Shown here: piece by piece, positions 8,940-17,998 of the stretch | Position numbering within the stretch: position 1 is the first letter of the stretch | Layout of the letters: each line of letters begins with the position of its first letter | Assembly (NCBI RefSeq): GCF_021049245.1 | Contig: NZ_CP088020.1 | Coordinates: forward strand, 2,176,001 to 2,240,000 | Source of the DNA: Radiobacillus kanasensis | GTDB lineage: Bacteria > Bacillota > Bacilli > Bacillales > Amphibacillaceae | DNA length: 64,000 bases | Reading direction: 5' to 3' | Made by a program: the position numbers and the translations under genes | The notes under the pieces: model-generated | Database searches by the model: none | Told to the model about the DNA's origin: nothing | What the model saw: the letters and a program-made list of their open reading frames with translations, nothing else

Positions 8940-9923
8940 TTACTCTTCTTCTTTGTCTTTCGATACTTTTCCAATTGAGTCTCTCATATCAGTATCAGCA
9001 TTAATGTTTTTATAGTTCATGTAGTCCATGACTCCAAGATTACCGGAACGAAGTGCTTCGGCCAAAGCAAGTGGTACATCTGCTTCTGCCTCCACAACTT
9101 TTGCTTGCATCTCTTGAACTTTAGCAACCATTTCTTGTTCTTGAGCAACCGCCATCGCTCTTCTTTCTTCTGCTTTTGCTTGGGCGATGTTTTTATCCGC
9201 TTCGGCTTGATCCATCTGAAGCAATGCCCCAATATTTTTCCCGATATCAATATCGGCAATATCAATGGAGAGGATTTCAAAAGCAGTACCTGCATCCAAT
9301 CCTTTGGATAAAACATTATGAGAGATTTTATCTGGATTTTCTAATACTTGACTATGGCTATTCGAGCTACCAATTGTACTTACAATACCTTCCCCAACAC
9401 GGGCTATAACCGTTTCTTCCCCGGCTCCCCCTACTAAGCGGTCGATATTCGCACGCACTGTAATACGGGCTTTCGCTTTTACTTCAATCCCATCCATTGC
9501 GATACCCGCAATGAACGGTGTTTCGATGACTTTCGGGTTAACACTCATTTGAACCGCATCTAGTACATCACGACCTGCTAGGTCAATGGCTGCACATCGT
9601 TCAAAACTTAACTCAATATTGGCACGTTGAGCGGCAATTAATGCATTGACGACGCGATCGACGTTACCACCAGCTAAGTAGTGACTTTCTAGTTGATTCG
9701 TATTGACATCAATCCCTGCTTTGTGTGCTTTAATTAACGGATTAATGACACGGGAAGGAACTACCCTTCTAAGGCGCATCCCGACAAGTGTGAATATGCT
9801 AACATGAACACCTGCTGCTAACGCACTGATCCATAGCATGACTGGAATAAATGTGAACAATACTGCTACAACAATGATAATAAGTCCAACTAAAATAATT
9901 GGTAATAGTTCTTGCAAAGACAT
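8940..9923 (-). CDS. floA: flotillin-like protein FloA
   Basis: FloA (327 aa) is a membrane-associated flotillin-like scaffold of lipid microdomains. An N-terminal hydrophobic hairpin (residues 8-48) precedes an SPFH-like region. A long Ala/Glu-rich coiled coil follows (about 235-290, [16 protein letters not shown] and similar). An AGGAGG site precedes ATG 9923. It sits between nfeD and yqfB, the usual partner arrangement, in a sigma-W type operon. Confidence 0.95.
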   Translation of the reverse strand: MSLQELLPIILVGLIIIVVAVLFTFIPVMLWISALAAGVHVSIFTLVGMRLRRVVPSRVINPLIKAHKAGIDVNTNQLESHYLAGGNVDRVVNALIAAQRANIELSFERCAAIDLAGRDVLDAVQMSVNPKVIETPFIAGIAMDGIEVKAKARITVRANIDRLVGGAGEETVIARVGEGIVSTIGSSNSHSQVLENPDKISHNVLSKGLDAGTAFEILSIDIADIDIGKNIGALLQMDQAEADKNIAQAKAEERRAMAVAQEQEMVAKVQEMQAKVVEAEADVPLALAEALRSGNLGVMDYMNYKNINADTDMRDSIGKVSKDKEEE

Positions 9924-9939
9924 ATTTTGTTCCTCCTAA

Positions 9940-11265
9940 TTATTTACTTTCTACTTCTCTTACAATTATTCGTGCACCCTCTGTTTTTACAACCCTTATA
10001 TTGGATTGCTCTTTTACATAGCCGCCTTCGGTTACGACATCCAATCGTTCCCCGTCAAATAGACCGGTTCCTGAAGGTCTTAGAGGTGTGAGGGATACCC
10101 CTTGTAATCCAATTAAATCTAGACGACTTACAGTAGACACGTAGCCTTTTTCCGATGTTGTGGCATCTCGTAAAATAATATGTCGGAAAAAACCTTTCTC
10201 CAATCCAATTCGCTTAAATAGGACTGCAAAAACCACAATGGATATTAATATTGCAATGGCAATGCTCATCGCCATATGTCCAATGTCCGCAGAAGACATA
10301 AATAGCGCTCCTACAATAGACGCTATCCCTAGGACCCCCAAAATACCCCCTGGAACAAAAAGCTCCGCAACCATGAGAACAATCCCAATAATGACAAAAA
10401 CAATCGCTTCATAGCCAGCAAGCCCTGCCACAATGTGACCATAGAAGAACAAGGCAAGGGAACCTAATCCAGCAAAGCCTGGTATTCCAAACCCAGGGGA
10501 AAAGAACTCCACAATTAGTCCAATACTCGCTATAGAAAGAAGAATGGGAACGACGATAGGATTCGTTAAAAACCTTGCCACTTTCTCTAATAGAGTAGGT
10601 TTTATTTCGACTACGTTTGCTTCGCTTAGATTGAGCTTTGCTAGTAATTCTGTACGATCCTCAACAATAGAAGCCGAATATCCTACTTCAACTGCATCCT
10701 TGGCACTTAGTGTCAAAAATTCTCCACTCGGGGCATTAAGCTCTGGTAAGTCGACAGAAGGATCTGCCATCGCCTCTGCGTAAAGGGGATTTCTTCCCTT
10801 TGACTCTGCTGCCGCTTTCATCGCCGCAATCCAAGCAGACTGTGCTTTCTTTGCCGCTGCTGTCCCGTCTGAGTTTATGACTCCACTTGCACCCATGGTG
10901 GCGTTCGCAGTCATGAAGATATGGTCCGTATTTAAGGCCAAATAAGAACCAGCTGACAAAGCCTCGTTTACTACGAAGGCACTTGTCTCCACTTCCACAG
11001 ACTGGATGATTTCTGCGATTTGGGTCGCAGCATCCACTCGTCCACCTGGGGTATCTACTTCGAAAAGAAGGTGGTCAGCCCCTTCCGAAATCGCTGTTTC
11101 CGTTGCTCTTTCAATAAAGGATTCCAACCCTTTTTCAACGGTTTCCTCAATAGGTATAACATATACCAATTTACCACTACCGTTATCCGCATGTACTGTA
11201 TGTATCAACCCGAGAAAAAACATAAGGAAGCCTATCACAAAGAAGCCTAAATGTTTCTTATTCAA
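9940..11265 (-). CDS. yqeZ: NfeD family membrane-bound serine protease (YqeZ)
   Basis: A long-form NfeD protein (441 aa). It has an N-terminal signal peptide (hydrophobic residues 6-26), then a ClpP-class serine protease domain (DTPGGRVDAATQIAEII, NEALSAGSYLAL), four or five transmembrane helices (about 235-350), and a C-terminal OB-like NfeD domain. NfeD proteins partner with flotillins/stomatins, matching the adjacent floA. The start is TTG 11265, seven bases after GGAGG. It is the first gene of the sigma-W type operon. Confidence 0.92.
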   Translation of the reverse strand: MNKKHLGFFVIGFLMFFLGLIHTVHADNGSGKLVYVIPIEETVEKGLESFIERATETAISEGADHLLFEVDTPGGRVDAATQIAEIIQSVEVETSAFVVNEALSAGSYLALNTDHIFMTANATMGASGVINSDGTAAAKKAQSAWIAAMKAAAESKGRNPLYAEAMADPSVDLPELNAPSGEFLTLSAKDAVEVGYSASIVEDRTELLAKLNLSEANVVEIKPTLLEKVARFLTNPIVVPILLSIASIGLIVEFFSPGFGIPGFAGLGSLALFFYGHIVAGLAGYEAIVFVIIGIVLMVAELFVPGGILGVLGIASIVGALFMSSADIGHMAMSIAIAILISIVVFAVLFKRIGLEKGFFRHIILRDATTSEKGYVSTVSRLDLIGLQGVSLTPLRPSGTGLFDGERLDVVTEGGYVKEQSNIRVVKTEGARIIVREVESK

Positions 11266-11298
11266 TTGCTCCCCTCCTTTCCGACGAGATAATAAATA

Positions 11299-11325
11299 TA
11301 CGAAAATGTCTATAAAAGGGTTTCA
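11299..11325 (-). promoter_or_regulatory. sigma-W promoter of nfeD-floA-yqfB
   Basis: The minus strand carries TGAAAC (11320-11325), a 17-bp spacer and CGTA (11299-11302), an exact fit to the extracytoplasmic sigma-W consensus. It lies 34 bp upstream of the nfeD start. The same operon is known to be sigma-W controlled in B. subtilis. Confidence 0.8.
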
Positions 11326-11414
11326 TTTTTCTTTTATGATTTCCTTATGCCCTTATAGTATCTCATATCCAGAAAAGGATTCCTATAGGAGTGGTATATC
11401 TTTATGCACCTATA

Positions 11415-11446
11415 GAAAAATCCCCTCGTCATATGACAAGGGGATT
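11415..11446 (-). terminator. terminator after yqeY
   Basis: A near-perfect hairpin (AAATCCCCTCGTCA with TGACAAGGGGATTT, 11417-11446) is followed by TTTTTC on the minus strand. It ends the rpsU-yqeY unit before the sigma-W promoter. Confidence 0.88.
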
Positions 11447-11470
11447 TAGCATTCTTTTCATATCCAAGTA

Positions 11471-11917
11471 TTAGGACAAATGCTTTAAGACTAATTTGTT
11501 TACTAATGAACCGTCTGCTTTTCCTTTTACCTTTGGCATAACAGCGCTCATTACTTTGCCCATTTCTTGTTTAGAAGTTGCACCAACTTCTTGAATGGTT
11601 TGTTTCACAATGTCTTCTAATTCTTCTTCAGAAAGCTGTTCAGGCATATATGCTTGTAATACCTTGATTTCATCTTCTAGTTTTGCTACAAGATCGTCGC
11701 GTCCAGCTTCTTTAAAATCGTGGAGGGAATCTTTTCTCTGTTTTAACTCACGAGATAAAACAGTTAAATCTTCTTCTTCCGATAAACCGTCCTTACCCAG
11801 TTTGATCGCTTCATTTTGTAAGGAAGCTTTCACCATACGAATGACACTTAAGGTTTCTTTGTCCTTGTTCTTCATCGCTTGTTTCATATCCTGGTTCAGA
11901 CGTTCTAATAATGACAT
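11471..11917 (-). CDS. yqeY: GatB/YqeY domain protein
   Basis: A 148-aa stand-alone YqeY protein, related to the C-terminal tRNA-binding domain of GatB. The N-terminal [19 protein letters not shown] block and the C-terminal [17 protein letters not shown] block are family signatures. The exact role is unknown; tRNA-related functions are inferred from the homology. It follows rpsU by 60 bp, the conserved rpsU-yqeY arrangement. Confidence 0.93.
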   Translation of the reverse strand: MSLLERLNQDMKQAMKNKDKETLSVIRMVKASLQNEAIKLGKDGLSEEEDLTVLSRELKQRKDSLHDFKEAGRDDLVAKLEDEIKVLQAYMPEQLSEEELEDIVKQTIQEVGATSKQEMGKVMSAVMPKVKGKADGSLVNKLVLKHLS

Positions 11918-11977
11918 TTCTACACCCTCTTAAGTCAAAAGATTAAAAGGAATTCCTCCTAATCTTCTATCATCATA

Positions 11978-12154
11978 CTAGAATTTACGTTTTCTAGCTG
12001 CCTCAGATTTTTTCTTACGGCGCACACTAGGTTTTTCGTAGAATTCTTTCTTACGGTATTCAGCCAATGTACCATTTTTTGATACACTGCGTTTAAAGCG
12101 ACGAAGAGCATCCTCAAGAGACTCGTTTTTACGAACGCGAGTTGTGTTTGACAT
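11978..12154 (-). CDS. rpsU: 30S ribosomal protein S21
   Basis: A 58-aa, strongly basic protein beginning [20 protein letters not shown] and ending [12 protein letters not shown], which is diagnostic of S21. A GAGGGAGG ribosome site precedes ATG 12154. The start and end were read by hand. A strong sigma-A promoter lies 70 bp upstream, and yqeY follows in the same unit. Confidence 0.97.
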   Translation of the reverse strand: MSNTTRVRKNESLEDALRRFKRSVSKNGTLAEYRKKEFYEKPSVRRKKKSEAARKRKF

Positions 12155-12196
12155 GCTAATTTCCCTCCCTCCGAAGCATACAATCTAGATTAGGAC

Positions 12197-12218
12197 GACA
12201 TGTGATTCTACACATGTC
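12197..12218 (-). promoter_or_regulatory. hairpin in the rpsU leader
   Basis: A perfect 8-bp stem (GACATGTG with CACATGTC) with a 6-nt loop lies between the promoter and the ribosome site of rpsU, so it would be near the 5' end of the mRNA. It could stabilise the transcript or act in regulation; there is no T-run, so it is not a terminator. Confidence 0.45.
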
Positions 12219-12226
12219 TCCCGACA

Positions 12227-12255
12227 ATTATAATACACTCCAATTTTGAGGTCAA
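12227..12255 (-). promoter_or_regulatory. sigma-A promoter of rpsU-yqeY
   Basis: The minus strand shows TTGACC (12250-12255), a 17-bp spacer and TATAAT (12227-12232), close to full consensus. Confidence 0.85.
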
Positions 12256-12354
12256 CTTTTTTTAGAGGAAATGCTTCGCATCTCCACACAAGTTATGGAT
12301 TTTAATCATGTTCTCTCTGTCTTGTCCATAAAATGGGGAGGAGAGGTGAAATCA

Positions 12355-13278
12355 ATGGGACATATCTTAACACTAGCTTGTGTATTTATCATGTTATTCT
12401 TTCTAGGTATGACAATTATGCGTGTTGGTTTATATCAATTATCCTACGAGAAAATGAAACGTCTATTAGCAACATTTACGAAAAATCCTATTTTAGGTAT
12501 CTTAATGGGTATAGTCACTACGTCTATTCTTCAAAGTAGCTCCTTAGTCATGGTACTAACCATTGGTTTCGTTAGCGTCGGATTACTTACCTTCAAACAA
12601 TCTCTTGGGATTATGTTAGGTGCAAATATTGGAACAACCGTTACAGGAGAAATTCTTGCCTTTTCCCACCTTATACCAGAATGGTATTTGCTCATTTTCG
12701 GCTTCCTATGTATGATCATGCCTAACCAAAAATGGTTTAGCGCAGGTACGATTATGTTTGGACTAGGAACTATATTCGTTGCTCTCCAAGGTTTTGAATC
12801 TTTAGCAAAAAGTTTCTCGGACCTTACATACTTAGAAAATGGCTTTATCTATACAAATGAACACCCTACGTTCGGTGTTGTAATAGGAATAATCGTTAGT
12901 GCTATTATCCAATCCTCAAGTGCGACAATTGGAATGACGATGAGCTTTCTAAACCAAGGTATGGTAAGCCTTACAGCATCCATTGCGATTGTACTAGGGG
13001 CAAATGTCGGGACGTGTGTAACTTCCCTTTTAGCAATTATCGGACTGAATAAAGAAACCAAGCTTGTAGCGATGGCGCATGCGTGGTTTAACATCATAGG
13101 GGTGCTTCTGTTCTTGCCTTTGTTATTCCTTTTAACAGATACTGCTACACTACTGTCCGTTCATGTAAAGGAACAGCTTGCTCATATCTCTGTCTTATTT
13201 AATTGTGTCACGGTTTTACTTATGATTCCATTTCTTACTCCGTTTGAAAAATTTATTCTGAAATGGCACGGAAAATAA
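12355..13278 (+). CDS. yqeW: Na/Pi cotransporter family protein (YqeW)
   Basis: A 307-aa polytopic membrane protein of the PhoU-less Na/Pi cotransporter II family. It carries the duplicated QSSS motifs typical of the family (ILQSSSLVMVLTIG and IIQSSSATIGMTM) and GANIGTTVTG/GANVGTCVTS repeats, in about eight or nine helices. ATG 12355 has GGAGGAGAGGTGA just upstream and gives the same length as B. subtilis YqeW. It is on the plus strand, divergent from rpsU and convergent with deoC. The substrate, presumably phosphate with sodium, is inferred. Confidence 0.88.
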   Translation: MGHILTLACVFIMLFFLGMTIMRVGLYQLSYEKMKRLLATFTKNPILGILMGIVTTSILQSSSLVMVLTIGFVSVGLLTFKQSLGIMLGANIGTTVTGEILAFSHLIPEWYLLIFGFLCMIMPNQKWFSAGTIMFGLGTIFVALQGFESLAKSFSDLTYLENGFIYTNEHPTFGVVIGIIVSAIIQSSSATIGMTMSFLNQGMVSLTASIAIVLGANVGTCVTSLLAIIGLNKETKLVAMAHAWFNIIGVLLFLPLLFLLTDTATLLSVHVKEQLAHISVLFNCVTVLLMIPFLTPFEKFILKWHGK

Positions 13279-13288
13279 ATTAAGATTT

Positions 13289-13329
13289 AAAAAAACGTTC
13301 AAAGCATGATCGCTTTGAACGTTTTTTTT
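13289..13329. terminator. bidirectional terminator between yqeW and deoC
   Basis: The stem AACGTTCAAAGC with GCTTTGAACGTT is flanked by A-runs on the left and T-runs on the right, so it can stop transcription from both convergent genes. It overlaps the end of deoC. Confidence 0.9.
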
Positions 13330-14002
13330 AATAATCAGAATCTGAAGATCCACCTTCCACAATTGCTACGCCAGCACTTGCTCCAATTCGTGTTGCACCA
13401 GCTTCAATCATTGCATCTGTTGTTTTACGATCACGAACTCCTCCAGAAGCTTTCACTCCCATATCAGGTCCAACTGTTTCTCTCATTAAACGAATGTCTT
13501 CAACGGTTGCTCCTCCACCTGAAAAACCAGTGGATGTTTTGACGAAGTCAGCACCCGATTTTTTCGAAATTTCACACGCTTTTTTCTTTTCATCATCAGT
13601 AAGTAAAGCAGTTTCAAGGATAACTTTTGAAAGAGCCTTCCCATTTGCTGCAGAAACAACGGATTGAATATCTTTTTCAACAAAATCCCACTCCCCGTTT
13701 TTGACAGCACCAACGTTAATAACCATATCTACTTCCGTTGCACCATTTTTAATTGCTTGGATCGTTTCAAAGACCTTTGTTTCGGTCGTTGTAGCTCCTA
13801 ATGGAAAACCAATTACGGTACAAACTTTTACACCCGAATCCTTTAACTCTTTTGCACAGTACTCCACCCAATAAGGATTTACACAAACGGATGCGAACTG
13901 GTATTCCTTCGCTTCGGATACGAGCTTATCAATATCCGATTTATTCGTATCTGGCTTTAATGCCGTATGATCAATCATTTTGGCTAGTTGATTTTTTTCC
14001 AA
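13328..14002 (-). CDS. deoC: deoxyribose-phosphate aldolase
   Basis: DeoC (224 aa) splits 2-deoxyribose-5-phosphate to glyceraldehyde-3-phosphate and acetaldehyde in deoxynucleoside catabolism. Conserved blocks include [29 protein letters not shown] and the Schiff-base lysine region [10 protein letters not shown], then KASGGVRD. The start is TTG 14002, seven bases after AAGGAGG. No other deo gene is adjacent, so it appears monocistronic. Confidence 0.96.
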   Translation of the reverse strand: MEKNQLAKMIDHTALKPDTNKSDIDKLVSEAKEYQFASVCVNPYWVEYCAKELKDSGVKVCTVIGFPLGATTTETKVFETIQAIKNGATEVDMVINVGAVKNGEWDFVEKDIQSVVSAANGKALSKVILETALLTDDEKKKACEISKKSGADFVKTSTGFSGGGATVEDIRLMRETVGPDMGVKASGGVRDRKTTDAMIEAGATRIGASAGVAIVEGGSSDSDY

Positions 14003-14133
14003 TCTTATTCCTCCTTAGTTGTACGAACCTCTTCCCACATCATAGCATTATTATGAAAAAATGACCACTAGAGGGAAAAATGTACGAAGAAAATAGTGCC
14101 TGTGCCTGACTTCACCTTTCTTGTACATAATTT

Positions 14134-14400
14134 ATATAAATTGCGACATAACGAAATAGTAAAAGGTGCTATAAAACCAATTGGTTTTGTGACTGCTCGG
14201 TGTGTGTACGATGCTGATTTCCGTTGCGGGTAATCGCTTTCCGCGGGCACGGTCTCAGCCTCCTCAAAAAGCAAAGTTCGCTTTTCTGCGGGGTCTTCAA
14301 CTCGTGCTGTTCCCGCAGGACAAGGAAATCTTCTTAGAATAGACATCGCACGAAGAAAATTGAGCTTTATTTTCGAGGAGTCGATTACCCTCCACTCCAA
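14134..14400 (-). repeat. GC-rich intergenic repeat, copy A (left inverted end present)
   Basis: The left boundary TGCGACATAACGA (14142-14154) matches the 13-bp terminal repeat of copy D at 48407 with one change. The GC-rich core is in reverse orientation: CGCTTTCCGCGGGCACGG at 14235-14252 is the exact reverse complement of the core of copies B and D. No coding frame is credible here. Confidence 0.75.
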
Positions 14401-14559
14401 TCAACATGCCGTATAAAGCGAGCAATATGCTTTCTCTCCTTGTTATAGACATCTTTGTGACATATGGTCCTTCACCACAGAATTCTTGCGCTTTATAAAA
14501 AAATGTCCTCAAAAAATTTGGTTTTATTCTAGCAATGGTCTATCTAAAAAATCGGAAAG

Positions 14560-14699
14560 CCTTACTAGAGCGTAGGCAGAATACGGAGACTCCAGCGGAA
14601 CAGCGCGAGGAGATTGAGGCCGTGCCCGCGGAAAGCGGAGTATTCTGCCGGAGCGCCGGCAAATAGCTTCACCCCTTGTGTCGCATTTTATATCAACTA
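14560..14699 (+). repeat. GC-rich intergenic repeat, copy B
   Basis: The core CCGTGCCCGCGGAAAGCG (14620-14637) and the flanking GGCAGAATACGGAGACTCC and GTATTCTGCCGGAGC segments match copy D. The right end GTGTCGCATTTTATATCAAC resembles the right terminus of D. With copy A it forms a tail-to-tail pair between deoC and mtaB. The stretch 14700-14856 shows nothing recognisable. Confidence 0.75.
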
Positions 14700-14856
14700 T
14701 GAACTAACATCCAAGTGTGTTACAAATCCATTTCAGCAAAAAAACCTATTTCAAATTTCAACTTTAAAATAGCTGATATTATAGGAAAAATCTCGAAGAT
14801 CTCTAGATGTATTTATATTTCTGGAGTGGCGCCAATCCACAGTCTCGAGTTGATAT

Positions 14857-14882
14857 CAAAAAGACCCGATTGCTCGGGTCTT
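14857..14882 (-). terminator. terminator after mtaB
   Basis: The stem AAGACCCGA (14861-14869) with TCGGGTCTT (14874-14882) is followed by TTTTTGAT on the minus strand. It overlaps the mtaB stop and ends the dnaJ-prmA-rsmE-mtaB unit. Confidence 0.85.
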
Positions 14883-16230
14883 AGGATGACATTACTTTTT
14901 GTTTGATTTCTGGTTCATCCATTACGCGAACAAATTGTCCTTCGTTATATGGATAGCCAGCTTTTGTGATTTTCACTCGTACTATTTTTCCAATCATATC
15001 ATCGGAAGCCTCTAATTTTACTTTTAGATAATTGTCCGTATAGCCAACATACACATTATCATTATCTTCCGTTTTCTCTTCAGGTATAACCTCTAACACT
15101 TCTCCTTCATACTGAGAAGCATACTCTTTTGCTTGTTGGTTGGATAATTCGATTAGGCGATGAACTCGTTCATTTTTCACATCATCATCCACTTGATCTT
15201 CCATTCTAGCAGCTGGAGTACCTGTACGTTTAGAAAACGGAAATACGTGAAGCTCCGAATATCCGATTTCTTTCACAAAGTTATATGTTTCCATGAACTC
15301 TTCGTCTGTTTCTCCAGGAAAACCGACAATAACATCGGATGTAATGGCCAAACCTGGTAGAGCTTTTTTAATTTTCTCTACACGAGCACGATAGAAATCT
15401 GTGGAATACTTACGTCGCATTCTCTTTAGTACCGTATCAGATCCAGACTGGAGTGGGATGTGAAGATGACGCACAATCTTTTCAGATTGATCCAAAACGT
15501 CAATTACTTCGTCGGTGATTTGGCTAGCTTCAATAGATGAAATTCGAATTCGTTTTAACCCATCTACTTTCGTTTCCAACTCACGCAACAATTTGGCGAA
15601 ATTATAATCCTTCATATCTTCGCCATATCCTGCTGTATGGATTCCCGTTAATACAATCTCTTTATATCCTGCATCTACTAATTTTTGTGCTTGGTTTAAG
15701 ACATCTTCCGGATCACGGGAACGAAGTAAGCCTCTAGCCCATGGAATGATACAAAATGTACAGAAATTATTACATCCTTCTTGAATCTTTAAGGAAGCAC
15801 GAGTTCGATCTGTAAAGGCTGGCACATCCATTTCTTCGAACACTCTATTTTTCATAATGTTGGAGACACCATTAATTGGCATTCTCGTTTCTTGGTGTTC
15901 TTCGATGTATTCAATCATTCTTCCACGGTCCTGAGTACCAACGACAACATCTACTCCGGGAATTTGCATAATTTCACCAGGGGAAGTTTGCGCATAACAA
16001 CCTGTTACACATACAACTGCTTCTGGATTTTTACGGATGGCACGACGAATAACTTGCCTGCTTTTTTTATCCCCTGTGTTCGTAACCGTACACGTGTTAA
16101 TGACATATACATCCGAAATTTGATCAAACTCTACTCGATCGTATCCTTCGTTTTTGAATCGTTGCCAAATTCCTTCTGTTTCATAATGGTTTACTTTACA
16201 TCCTAATGTATGAAAAGCCACTGTAGGCAT
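14881..16230 (-). CDS. mtaB: tRNA t6A37 methylthiotransferase MtaB
   Basis: MtaB (449 aa, YqeV) is a radical-SAM methylthiotransferase that converts t6A37 to ms2t6A37 in ANN-decoding tRNAs. The N-terminal UPF0004 domain starts FHTLGCKVNHYE. The radical-SAM cluster motif is CNNFCTFCIIPWARG near residue 145, and a TRAM domain closes the protein. ATG 16230 follows AGAGGTGA; a frame extended to 16251 has no better site. It lies 10 bp after rsmE in the dnaJ downstream operon. Confidence 0.95.
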   Translation of the reverse strand: MPTVAFHTLGCKVNHYETEGIWQRFKNEGYDRVEFDQISDVYVINTCTVTNTGDKKSRQVIRRAIRKNPEAVVCVTGCYAQTSPGEIMQIPGVDVVVGTQDRGRMIEYIEEHQETRMPINGVSNIMKNRVFEEMDVPAFTDRTRASLKIQEGCNNFCTFCIIPWARGLLRSRDPEDVLNQAQKLVDAGYKEIVLTGIHTAGYGEDMKDYNFAKLLRELETKVDGLKRIRISSIEASQITDEVIDVLDQSEKIVRHLHIPLQSGSDTVLKRMRRKYSTDFYRARVEKIKKALPGLAITSDVIVGFPGETDEEFMETYNFVKEIGYSELHVFPFSKRTGTPAARMEDQVDDDVKNERVHRLIELSNQQAKEYASQYEGEVLEVIPEEKTEDNDNVYVGYTDNYLKVKLEASDDMIGKIVRVKITKAGYPYNEGQFVRVMDEPEIKQKVMSS

Positions 16231-16240
16231 TTCGTCACCT

Positions 16241-16990
16241 CTATTCTTCAAAGTGATAAGATAGACCTGCTAATAAGTAAAGAGCTGCTGTTTCCGTTCT
16301 AAGTATTCTTGGACCTAAGCGAATAGGTGTGAAGCCGTGCTCTATTAGTTGGTTTACCTCTTCTATTGTATATCCTCCCTCAGGTCCAATACAAGCCAGT
16401 ATCCTTTGCCCATTTTTTACAGTTCGGAACAAATCACTTAGCTTTTGGTTCTGTGGCCCTTTTGCTTCTTCTTCATAAGCAAACCACTTCACATCATAGT
16501 CGTCGCTCCGTTTTATTAATTCCTTAAAAGAAAGCACTGTTTCTACATGTGGAACTACGGTACGATGTGCTTGCTCACTTGCTTCTTTTGCGACTTTTTT
16601 ATATCGGTCTGACTTCTTATTTATCTTTTTAGGATCCCATTTCACGACAGATCTGGCGGCTTGAAACGGGATAAATTCGCTTGCGCCAAGCTCTGTGCCT
16701 TTTTGTAAAACGAGTTCCATCTTATCCCCTTTTGGCAAGCCTTGTGCAATCGCAACATGGACAGGCATCTCAGACTCTTGTTCTAACCACTCCACTATGG
16801 ATGCTTTTACCATTTGCTCTGATCTTTCAGTAATCTGACAAACAGCTGCGCGCCCATTAGGTTGGTTACAAACAATCTTGTCTCCTTCTTTCATCCGCAT
16901 GACGCGAACAATATGATGAACATCTTCTCCTTCGATAAGGACATGGTCGCCCATCCAGTGTTCTTTTGCTATAAAATAACGCTGCACCAT
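16241..16990 (-). CDS. rsmE: 16S rRNA m3U1498 methyltransferase
   Basis: RsmE (249 aa) is a SPOUT-class methyltransferase that methylates U1498 of 16S rRNA. An N-terminal PUA-like domain (DVHHIVRVMRMKEGD) precedes the SPOUT knot with IGPEGGYTIEE and LGPRILRTETAAL. It begins 15 bp after prmA. This is the conserved dnaJ-prmA-rsmE order. Confidence 0.95.
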   Translation of the reverse strand: MVQRYFIAKEHWMGDHVLIEGEDVHHIVRVMRMKEGDKIVCNQPNGRAAVCQITERSEQMVKASIVEWLEQESEMPVHVAIAQGLPKGDKMELVLQKGTELGASEFIPFQAARSVVKWDPKKINKKSDRYKKVAKEASEQAHRTVVPHVETVLSFKELIKRSDDYDVKWFAYEEEAKGPQNQKLSDLFRTVKNGQRILACIGPEGGYTIEEVNQLIEHGFTPIRLGPRILRTETAALYLLAGLSYHFEE

Positions 16991-17005
16991 TAGCCACCTG
17001 CTTCC

Positions 17006-17944
17006 TTACCTTTTCTTTGCAATTATGGCAATCCAGTCTTCCATTTGGGTCACTTCTTGTATCTCGAAACCAGCATTTTCTAATGATTCTTTTACTAGAT
17101 TCTTTTTTTGATTAATGATGCCGGATGTCACAAACAACCCACCTGGTTTTAAACAGCGATATGCATCATCTACAAAACGAACGATAATTTCAGCAAGAAT
17201 ATTCGAAACAATTACATCCGCTTCGACATCAACTTGGTCAAGCAAGTTGTTTTGTTTCGAATAAATCTTACCTTCTGTTTTATTTAGTTTTGCATTAATC
17301 TTTGTACTTTTTACAGCAACATCATCAAGATCATAAGCATAGACCTCTTTTGCCCCTAATAATGCTGAGGCAATACTTAACACACCAGAACCTGAACCAA
17401 CATCAATGACCACATCTTCTTCTTGGATAACTTTTTCCAAGGCCTGCACACTCAATACCGTTGTCGGATGTGTTCCAGTGCCAAAAGCCATTCCTGGGTC
17501 TAATTCGATAATGATTTCATCACTAAAAACAGGCTGATAGTCTTCCCAGGTTGGGATAATCGTAATTTTTTCAGAAATCTTAACAGGCTTATAATATTTT
17601 TTCCAGGCTGTTGCCCATTCCTCTTCATTAACCTCACTTAACGTAATATGATTACGTCCAAGATCGATATCATAGATGAGCAAATTATTGATAGCTTGTT
17701 TAATTTCTTCCACGGTTTCCCCGAGAAAACTGTTCACAGCTAAGTAGGCTTTGACATAAACGCCTTCTTCTGGATAGTCGTTAGGGTCTAATTCGTACAC
17801 TTCACCAAATAGGGATTCCCGTTCTTTATCTAATTCAGTAGGATCTTCAATGACTACCCCACTCGCACCAGCCTCATGCAAGATATTAGATATGGGCTCA
17901 ATCGCTTCGTTTGTCGTATGAATACATATTTCGGACCACTTCAA
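17006..17944 (-). CDS. prmA: ribosomal protein L11 methyltransferase
   Basis: PrmA (312 aa) methylates L11 using SAM. The SAM-binding motif VIDVGSGSGVLSIA and the preceding ELDPGMAFGTGTHPTT block are diagnostic; the N-terminal third is the substrate-recognition domain. It follows dnaJ by 54 bp on the same strand. Confidence 0.96.
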   Translation of the reverse strand: MKWSEICIHTTNEAIEPISNILHEAGASGVVIEDPTELDKERESLFGEVYELDPNDYPEEGVYVKAYLAVNSFLGETVEEIKQAINNLLIYDIDLGRNHITLSEVNEEEWATAWKKYYKPVKISEKITIIPTWEDYQPVFSDEIIIELDPGMAFGTGTHPTTVLSVQALEKVIQEEDVVIDVGSGSGVLSIASALLGAKEVYAYDLDDVAVKSTKINAKLNKTEGKIYSKQNNLLDQVDVEADVIVSNILAEIIVRFVDDAYRCLKPGGLFVTSGIINQKKNLVKESLENAGFEIQEVTQMEDWIAIIAKKR

Positions 17945-17998
17945 AAGATCAACTCATTTCCTTTGGAATTTACCAAATGGGTCACAACAAGCAAAAGG

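Noticed and set aside
11959..12183. A 74-codon minus-strand frame over rpsU
   Set aside because: It is a different frame of the real rpsU gene (11978-12154), whose S21 protein is unmistakable.
14297..14512. Open frames within the GC-rich repeat region after deoC
   Set aside because: They have no ribosome site, no recognisable protein features, and overlap repeat sequence that is conserved on both strands.
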